DNA from: Liolophura sinensis
Lineage: Eukaryota > Mollusca > Polyplacophora > Chitonida > Chitonidae
Direction: 5' to 3'
DNA length: 64,000 nt
Assembly (NCBI RefSeq): GCF_032854445.1
Contig: NC_088299.1
Coordinates: forward strand, 10,161,608-10,225,607
The notes below the pieces were generated by a model. It was not told where the DNA came from, made no database searches, and saw nothing but the letters and a program-made list of their open reading frames with translations. Positions 54,415 to 64,000 of the stretch are shown here, piece after piece (the first letter of the stretch is position 1; every line of letters begins with the position of its first letter). The translations under genes were made by a program, and so were the position numbers.

Positions 54415-54592
54415 ATGCCCATTCTCTCTGGCCGTACACGGGAAGGTCTGTTAGCAACCTGCAGATGGTCGTGGGTTTCCCCGTGGCTCTGTCAGGTTTC
54501 CTCCCACCATAATGCTGACCGCCGTCGTATAAGATATATATGTATACTGAGTACGGTGTAAAACACCAATCAAATCAAATAAATAAATTATG
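54415..54592 (+). repeat. SINE family 1, 3' part
   Basis: TCTGGCCGTACACGGGAAGG to ACCAATCAAATCAAATAAAT, with a short AT insertion near the end. Confidence 0.8.
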
Positions 54593-56395
54593 TATTGAAA
54601 CAAATTGCAGGATGTTTGCTGTACAACATACTAAACTATTGGTAAAATTCTTTTCACCAACGACATCATCGTATAGGTCGAAAGTCAGGTTTGAGATAAA
54701 ATCTTTTGCGAAAACTTATGACATGACAAAGAAGAAAAGTTTCGTGAAGACAGCTTATAAATCTGCACGTAATTTCTGGTGACCCACAATGTTAACCCAT
54801 GTGCCTCTCCACATATCGGGCGGGCTCATTTGTTAGGCCGATTTACGTCATATCCTCATTAAAATCGAACGTGAATTTGACATCTTTGTGGTCACTAATT
54901 AAGACTGTGAAATCACCCGAGAACACTAAAAAATGTCGCAAGGCTGCCCGGGGGAGGGGGAAGGGGGTGGGGGCATGTGTTTGGGTTGGGCTCCATTTAA
55001 TCCGCGCTGGGCCAGGCGCGTGGGGTGTGCAGTCTTAAGGATCAGCGGTCTGCCCGTCAGAGCTAGGCCTCCTCATAACTCCCCTAAAATAAATGATTCT
55101 GCGCTGATTGGGTCGAAACACTTAATAGAGAAATGCTGATAACTGTTTTCGCCAACAATCCGTCCGGCAGTGAGTGCCAGACACGGCGGCACCAGCTCCA
55201 CTCTCTGGAGAGTCGAAGACGGAGTAACAAAGCCAGTTTAGGGCAGCCTATCCACGAAATCAGCTCATAAAACGGTGACCAAGAATCTGTCGATGACAAT
55301 ACTGATCGAATTGTCTTCTAGTCCATCTCCCCGGCTTAATCAAGTAGAGAATAAGAGCAATCGGAACTCGCTTAACCGACAAATTGCGTCCAATATTCGC
55401 CTAGAGGCCAGCGATACACTGCAATGGAAACGGATTGCCACAGATTCGTGTTGAACAACTTGAGGCTGCATTCATCCGCAGATACGCTAAATAGAAAATG
55501 TACTCAGCCACCGAAACTTTAACAAAAAAAAAGTCAAGTTCTTGTTATTGCCAATAAATTGAATTATAGTCAGCACAACATTTAATTATACCAAATTAGA
55601 CGCTGGGTTTCTCACTATGCTTAATATTAACTGCATTGCCCAGAATTGGTAAAACCTTCTCCAGCTTGCCCATTGGGTTTGTTTGTTGCAAACAAGTCAA
55701 CAGTTCATACTAGCTGACGTAAGCTTCCATTCGTTCAAACTCTATTACTGTTAATTTGTAACAGGACAGAAATTCAATTCGCAACTGCAAAGACTGTACT
55801 TTTAATAATCTAAGCTATCGTGCCTATACACGTATAACGTATATGCCTTTATTAAATAAGGTTTTACAAGAGAACCATTGAATCTGGTTGGAAAGAAACA
55901 AATTATTATTTTAACGCATTATCTAGCAAACAAGCAAATCGTGACATTTAAGAAGACGTTAAACAAAAGTAAACAAAAAATCAACAAATCAACTTGTGAC
56001 AGTGTTGAAAACGACCTTAAGCAAAATAAAAAAAAATAGCGACAGTGATGAAAGCAACATTAAACAACAAGCAACAAGGAAAGAAACAACTCGTGGCCCT
56101 GTGTTGAAAGTGGCGTAAAGCTGCAAGCAAACAAACAAATCGTGAATTTGATGAAACCCTGTTTATACTCCAAAAGCAAAAAAAAAAATGAACCACAATG
56201 TGACTGTGTTGCAAGCGAACTCAAACTTCAAGCAAAGGAACAAATCATGACATTATAGAAAGAGACGTGAGGCTGTGTTGAAAGGGACTTTCACTCTCAA
56301 TGAAACAACACAAATCAAGGCAAAGGTGAAACCTTAGTAAACAAAACAAAACATGGCAACAGTGTCGGACATAACGTTAAACTCAGAGAAAATGA
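54593..56395. other. Intergenic, no recognised gene
   Basis: No supported exon. Contains the G-rich block at 54950-54973. From about 55880 loose AAGCAAACAAATCGTGAC-like words foreshadow the array that starts at 56400. Confidence 0.35.
54950..54973 (+). other. Putative G-quadruplex
   Basis: Four runs of five G separated by A, AA and T, with another GGG nearby. It meets the usual four-run, short-loop rule. Confidence 0.7.
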
Positions 56396-56399
56396 AAGT

Positions 56400-57395
56400 A
56401 CATAGGCAAATCGTGACAGTGTTTAAAGTAAACAAATTAATCATGGCAGTGTTAAAGGTAAGTAAATAAACCATGGCAGTGTTGAAAGTAAGTAAATAAA
56501 TCAAGACAGTGCAGAAAGCAAGCAAACAAATCATGGCAGTGTTGAAAGTAAACAGATATACCATGGCAGTGTTGAAAATAAGCAAATATACCATGGCAGT
56601 GTTGAAAGTAAGCAAATAAATCAAGGCAGTGCAGAAAGCAAGCAAACAAATTATGGCAGCATTGAAACTAAACAAATATACCGTGGCAGTGTTGAAAGTA
56701 AGCAAATAAATCATGGCAGCATTGAAAGTAAACAAATATACCATAGCAGTGTTGAAAATAAGCAAATAAATCAAGGCAGTGCAGAAAGCAAGCAAACAAG
56801 CCATGGCAGTGTTGAAAGTAAACAAATTTACCATGGTAGTGTTGAAAGAAAGCAAACAAATCATCACTGTGTTGAAAGTAATCAAGCAAGCCATGACAGT
56901 GTTGAAAGTAAACAAATAAATCATGGCAGTGTTGAAAGTAAGCAAACAAATCATGACAGTGTTGAAAGTAAACAGATAAATCATGGCCGTGTTGAAAGTA
57001 GTGTTGAAAGCAAACAAATAAATCCTGGCAGCGTTGAAAGTAAACAAATATACCGTGGCAGTGTTGAAAGTAAACAAATAAATCATGGCAGTGTTGAAAG
57101 TAAACAGATAAATCATGGCAGTGTTGAAAGTAAATAAATAAATCATGGCAGTGTTGAAAGTAAGCAAACAAATTATGGCAGCATTGAAAGTAAACAAATA
57201 TATCGTGGCAGTGTTGAAAGTAAGCAAATAAATCATGGCAGCATTGAAAGTAAACAAATAAACCATGGCAGTGTTGAAAGTAAGCAAATAAATCAAGGCA
57301 GTGCAGAAAGCAAGCAAACAAATTATGGCAGCATTGAAAGTAAACAAATATACCATGGCAGTGTTAAAAGTAAGCAAATAAATCACGGCAGTGGA
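56400..57395 (+). repeat. 30-bp minisatellite, about 33 units
   Basis: Unit AATCATGGCAGTGTTGAAAG, TAAGCAAATA, with many point variants. As the unit is a multiple of three it leaves long minus-strand frames (YLFTFNTAMI repeats, about 340 codons), which I read as a by-product. Confidence 0.96.
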
Positions 57396-58385
57396 AATCT
57401 CCAAATGTAAAACCAAAAATTTTTCTGCATTGATATAGCCCTTCTTTATGAGAAAAATTCTTGGTTGGAGTGTTGAAATTTAATCAAATAAATATAAGTA
57501 AACAAAATAATTTTTTACCGGTAATCCAAATTTCCAGGTGAAGATTGTGCCTGTTTTCATCTTACTTTCACGCAAAACGATTATAATTTGCCATTAGTAG
57601 ACGCTGTGGAGCGTGGGCCATGGCTTAGTTGTATAGTGCGTATCTAGGATATAAAAATATTCTTGGGTACGACGTAAAACTACGATCAAATAAATAAATA
57701 AATAGATCCTGGATGTACGGAATCTTTAGATTTCTGCAGCTCTTAGTGTTTGTTGAGCCTTTGATTGGTAAACGTTTACACATAGGACCTATAACCCGCT
57801 GAAATCCGGCCTCCTTTCAATTTAAGTAAGTTAAGGTATTAAAAAGCAGCAACTCACACAGACTCCTGCACCCTATGTGACGTTGGATTAGGTAATAAAA
57901 AAATTGAAGTGATTTTAAATTCTGACTTTTTGGTTTATTTCCCAATACAACTGGGGCTACCGTACAAGGCAAATTTCCTCCACTATACGTTGCGTAATAG
58001 TATCTTCAGGAAGGTTCAAAGTTGGGAAATTGTCTTCTAGCTAAAATACATGACGTGTTACGTCGCTTATCTAAAGGGAAGAAGGTGTGTGTGGGGGGTG
58101 TATGTGTGTGTTTGTGGGGGGGGGGGGGTCTTAGACTTGGGAAACCATATAATAACAACATAATTATAGAAGTATAATGCCAAATTTCCTTAAACCACCG
58201 CGTACCTAAAGGAAAGCTCAAAGTTAAGAAACCGCCTTCTAGAGCTAAAATACATAACGAGTTCCCTCGGGTATCTAACCAGGTGCAGTGGGATTGGGGA
58301 AACGGCTAATTAAAGGAAGGCTCAAAATTAAGAAACCATATTAAAGCTGCATGTACAATACACTGGAGATATTCTTAATCAACCG
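57396..58385. other. Intergenic, no recognised gene
   Basis: A SINE family 1 tail at 57640-57705 and a G-run (13 G) at 58117-58129; otherwise nothing recognised. Confidence 0.35.
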
Positions 58386-58387
58386 CA

Positions 58388-58675
58388 AAGGCCTCTGTGG
58401 CGTTGTAGTTAGCGTGCGAAACAATGATTTAGTAGCCTCTTTTGAACAGTTTTGGATTGAGCAATGCGGGCTGTGAGTTCAAGTCCAGCTCATGCTGTCC
58501 TCCTCTCTGGCCGTTCGTGAATAGATCTGCCAGCATAACCTGAGGATGGTCGTGGTTTTCTGCCTGCCTCTGCCCTGTTTTTTTTTCTTTTCTCACCCTA
58601 ATGGAGACCGTATATAAGTCAAACATTCTTGAGTTCGACGTAAACTACCAATCAAATAAATAAATAAACAAATTT
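58388..58675 (+). repeat. SINE family 1, diverged full length
   Basis: GGCCTCTGTGGCGTTGTAGT head, with an insertion around 58440, and CCAATCAAATAAATAAATAA tail. Confidence 0.82.
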
Positions 58676-58677
58676 TA

Positions 58678-58805
58678 TCCGCATGACCTGCGGATGGTCG
58701 TGGGTTTCCCCCGGGCTGTGCCCTGTTTCCACCCACCATAATGCTGGCCGCCGTCGTATAAGTGAAATATTCTTGAGTACGGCGTAAAACACCAATCCAA
58801 AAAAA
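58678..58805 (+). repeat. SINE family 1, 3' part, directly behind another copy
   Basis: CGCATGACCTGCGGATGGTC to GTAAAACACCAATCC plus an A-run. Much closer to consensus than its neighbour, so it is probably a younger insertion into the older tail. Confidence 0.83.
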
Positions 58806-58904
58806 AAATCATTTCTAACCATATAACTATTTGTTTGATATGTGGATCGAACTGAACGGTAGTAAACGATCGTTTTTCGGCTTGGCAACTCGTTTCTTCA
58901 GACC

Positions 58905-59155
58905 GCTTAGGTGGCCTAATGGTTAGGGCGTCCGGCTCAGAGTCCGGAGATTCGGGATCAAGTATGGATCGGGTCATATAAAAGGGTACTTGTTGTTACC
59001 TCGCTTGGCGCTCAGCACTAAGAGGTTAGAGCAAGTAAACACAACTGGTTGACCCGGTGTCAGTATAATGTGGCAGGGTGGGGTGTCATGTCTGGTGTCT
59101 TCGGCATGATATTAATGATATTAATTACGACGTTAAACCCCAATCATGCATACAT
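58905..59155 (+). repeat. SINE family 2, near full length
   Basis: tRNA-like head GTGGCCTAATGGTTAGGGCG and TCCGGCTCAGAGTCCGGAGA, then the GGTTGACCCGGTGTCAGTAT body and GACGTTAAACCCCAATCATG tail. Confidence 0.78.
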
Positions 59156-60781
59156 ACTTGATTCTTTTCGATAGACATAAAACAGTACAATCCTAGACTG
59201 AACAATGCTTAAACATACTTTATTTTATTCAGAAAAAATGCTGCTGATTTAACGGTTGTGATGTTGGCCTTATTATATTACAGGCTGGTTCACAGTTGGG
59301 TAATCGGCTTTAAAAGCTGAAATATGTTGAAATTGCACAGGGCTATGTTCACATGCCATACAGCGATGGGGGATGGGGGGCTGGCATATGTGTTGTTGAT
59401 TGACTTCATGTTTAAACCCTGTTCAAAATCACAAAAAATAATGGTTTTTCTTCTTTAATCCTTTAAATGTCAACTGAATTGTACTGAACCTCAAGGGATA
59501 TTCGTAAAGCAAGCGATGATGATACCCAGCCTATCAGAAGCTACGAGAGCCTCGGAGCAAGCTGAGCCCAATAAAACTGCGAAGATCCACGTGCGAGGAA
59601 TACTCCGTGTGGGACCCCAGAGAAAACCCCGGTATGCTGGCCGTGAGTGTTTCGGGCGACCTGTGCTAACTTCTCGTCGCTTCCCCCCACGCTCCGCCCC
59701 TCACTGGTACAGTCCGATCTCAGCGGGAGAAGACGACCCGTGGCACCTCTCAGTGCAATCAGACGAAACCCTTGTACAAACCCGCGGGAACCCACCATCT
59801 CAGGTATACAAAGTGTTATGGTGGGATTTTGAATTCCACACGTTTTTTTGTCTGCTGTCTCCCAGGTAGACGGGCAAAAAAGGCAACTTACTGACACCAT
59901 TTTTCAGATCTGCTTCGATATACAGCGTTTAAATTTCAATGGAATTTTTGTAACATAATGTCACGTATATGAAGAAACTATAGCGGGTAATACCTTTCAG
60001 TTCTTCCAATCTCTTCTTCAACGGCATCTGGGACAAAGCCTGTTCAGCGAACTGGAGAAATAATTTTTAATCGTTTGTGATTTGATACGACGGAGCTGAG
60101 AGCCACAACGCTATACCAGTATAAATTCGTGGGTCGGGACTTTTCTATAAAGGCTGGAGAGATTTGTCAATGATACTTTGAATGAGACCGTTGTGCGTGG
60201 ATCGTTTGCTGTTTCTTGTCGACCATTGATTGGCCAATACATCAGAACCCAATACCCTGTATTAATTTAATTTGACGAAATTGGAGCTCAATGGAACGCC
60301 ACATCAGATAAAGGTGATCACCCCTGGATCAGCGCGTTTCTGCCGGCACTGCTTTGCCGATCACAAACATGTGCGATCGCGCGAAAGATCGGAAAAGTAA
60401 TCAACACCCAATCGTTACTTTTGATCAAAAACTTGGATACAAAAGTTTGAGACACTTGGTGGCTTGAAGTTTAAACTAACGAGTCAACAGTCAAGCAACG
60501 CAGGATTTCAACAAATGTCAGAACAACGGCGACGAAATTTTCAAGTTTGGCAATGCGAAATCAGCAGGACAGAACTTTGGGCTTTGTTCCCTTAAGATAA
60601 ACCAGTTGTTTGTTACGATACCAAGTGGTTTTGATTTGTTAACTGTTTTCGTGCCCGATTTCTGGGGAAACAGAGAGCTTCGCTAGCGATTTATAGCAGA
60701 GTCTAGTTTGAGAACACGAGGATGTTGTTATAGCTTGCCTATACTTCTATCACGGATTGTACTTTACTTTTGATCGTCAAG
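59156..60781. other. Upstream region of the 60782 gene
   Basis: A GC-richer block at 59510-59880 is open in several frames on both strands without resembling a known protein. The rest has no recognised feature and should contain the promoter and 5' UTR of the gene starting at 60782. Confidence 0.3.
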
Positions 60782-60949
60782 ATGATACTGCCACCAAGAC
60801 TTGGCGGATACGTACTGTTACTTGCTGTTGTCGTTTTCACCAGTCTTAGGCCATCTTCCGCCAAAGGACGGCGAAAACTGGACGCTGGGGTGAAAATTCA
60901 GCGGGAAGATGAGCCGGAAGAAGTCACCAATATCAGCAGTAAAGACGAG
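60782..60949 (+). CDS. First coding exon of a secreted or ER protein, function unknown
   Basis: 56 codons from ATG 60782 (good context, TCAAGATGA) to a donor GACGAG|GTAAGG at 60949, phase 0. Residues about 1-31 are a signal peptide (GGYVLLLAVVVFTSL) with likely cleavage after SSA. The mature start is charged (KGRRKLDAGVKIQREDEPEE). The RKLxxGVKI motif faintly recalls the mature N-terminus of FKBP2-type ER prolyl isomerases, but the FKBP domain is not seen here, so no name is given. Further exons were not found before the window end. Confidence 0.55.
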
Positions 60950-61039
60950 GTAAGGATTGACAATTCATGTCGACCGTACATGTAAACTCTCCTGTATCCA
61001 TGGAGTAAGGGCAGATTATATTTGTTGTTTATTTAGATT

Positions 61040-61190
61040 GATTGATTGATCGATTGATTGATTGGTTGGTTAACTGGTGTCTAACGCCGTTCTCAGGAAT
61101 GTTTCTCTTACACAATGACGGTCAGGTGCATGGAGGAAACCGGAGGAAACCACGGACCTCTGGCAGGGGCTGGCAAATTCCATCTAAGTT
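61040..61190 (+). repeat. SINE family 3, 5' part
   Basis: GATTGATTGATTGGTTGGTT, ACGCCGTTCTCAGGAATGTT, GGAAACCACGGACCTCTGGC; in the first intron of the 60782 gene. Confidence 0.55.
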
Positions 61191-63675
<2,485 letters not shown>

Positions 63676-64000
63676 TCTCGTGTCACTATATCCACATCTC
63701 GTGTCACCATATCCAAATCTCATGTCACCATATCCAAATCGCGTGTCACCATATCCAAATCTCATGTCACCATATCCGAATCGCCTGTCACCATATCCAA
63801 ATCACGTGTCACCATATCCAAATCGCGTGTCACCATATCCAAACTCATGTCACCATATCCAAATCCCATGTCACCATATCCAAATCTCATGTCACCATAT
63901 CCAAATCGCGTGTCACCATATCCACATCTCATGTCACCATATCCAAATCTCATGTCACCATATCCAAATCTCCTGTCACCATATCCACACCTCGTGTCAC
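63676..64000 (+). repeat. 21-bp minisatellite running off the window
   Basis: About 15 units of TCACCATATCCAAATCTCAT plus G, with alternation of CTCATG, CGCGTG and CTCGTG. The true end lies beyond the window. Confidence 0.95.

Noticed and set aside
56334-57416. 360-codon minus-strand open frame
   Set aside because: Entirely composed of a 30-bp minisatellite; a second overlapping frame is equally open, as expected for a repeat artefact.
58912-58970. Functional tRNA gene
   Set aside because: Same reason: it is the tRNA-derived head of a family 2 SINE.
59516-59900. Open frames of about 117-119 codons on both strands
   Set aside because: Explained by local GC richness and scarcity of stops; neither product resembles a known protein.
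60782-60949. Naming the gene FKBP2 or FKBP14
   Set aside because: Only a short N-terminal resemblance; the catalytic FKBP domain is outside the window or absent.

Overview
The window is animal nuclear DNA, most likely from a mollusc or another lophotrochozoan. The support is intron-split genes with animal orthologues, AT-rich introns, about two dozen copies of a tRNA-headed SINE whose 3' part is of a kind common in mollusc genomes, other SINE-like families, and an exceptional load of minisatellites. No prokaryotic operon, CRISPR array, rRNA gene or retrovirus-like coding region was seen. The species was not identified.

Layout. Positions 586-12408 (+) hold a complete eight-exon tRNA (guanine-9) methyltransferase of the TRMT10B type, with a repetitive acidic C-terminal tail and a 2 kb, 33-bp minisatellite directly downstream. 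Positions 14.6-29 kb are repeat-rich and almost gene-free: SINEs, a triplicated 48-bp unit, CA/TA microsatellites, a 35-bp minisatellite at 22.6-23.4 kb and a 74-bp array at 27.85-28.35 kb. Positions 29044-31359 (-) hold a two-exon secreted cyclase-family (kynurenine formamidase/isatin hydrolase-like) enzyme. Upstream of it lies a minisatellite pair in inverted orientation (31.6-33.1 kb). Positions 33-42 kb are SINEs, a foldback element and one copy of a TTAA-ended MITE. Positions 42148-50742 (+) hold a complete six-exon RER1 gene (Golgi-to-ER retrieval receptor). Its fifth intron carries 29 full tandem copies of the 3' part of exon 5. Positions 51-60.7 kb are again repeats, including a 1 kb 30-bp array. 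At 60782-60949 a signal-peptide exon starts a gene whose remainder I could not find. The window ends in a 21-bp minisatellite.

The three recognised genes are unrelated housekeeping or metabolic genes with no evident joint pathway. What they share is structural. At five places a tandem array grows out of an exon edge or a coding repeat, copying a real splice acceptor (3340-4092, 8022-8590), a splice donor (8732-9540, 46447-50066) or coding sequence (12040-14545). The RER1 array is the clearest. Each 124-bp unit is an open, phase-0, 93-nt potential exon between AG and GT, joined by a 31-nt spacer too short to be an intron. Downstream of TRMT10B, the 33-bp array lies in one uninterrupted reading frame of about 690 codons, entered by a candidate acceptor whose phase matches the donor of the preceding TRMT10B exon. 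These are the observations most worth checking.
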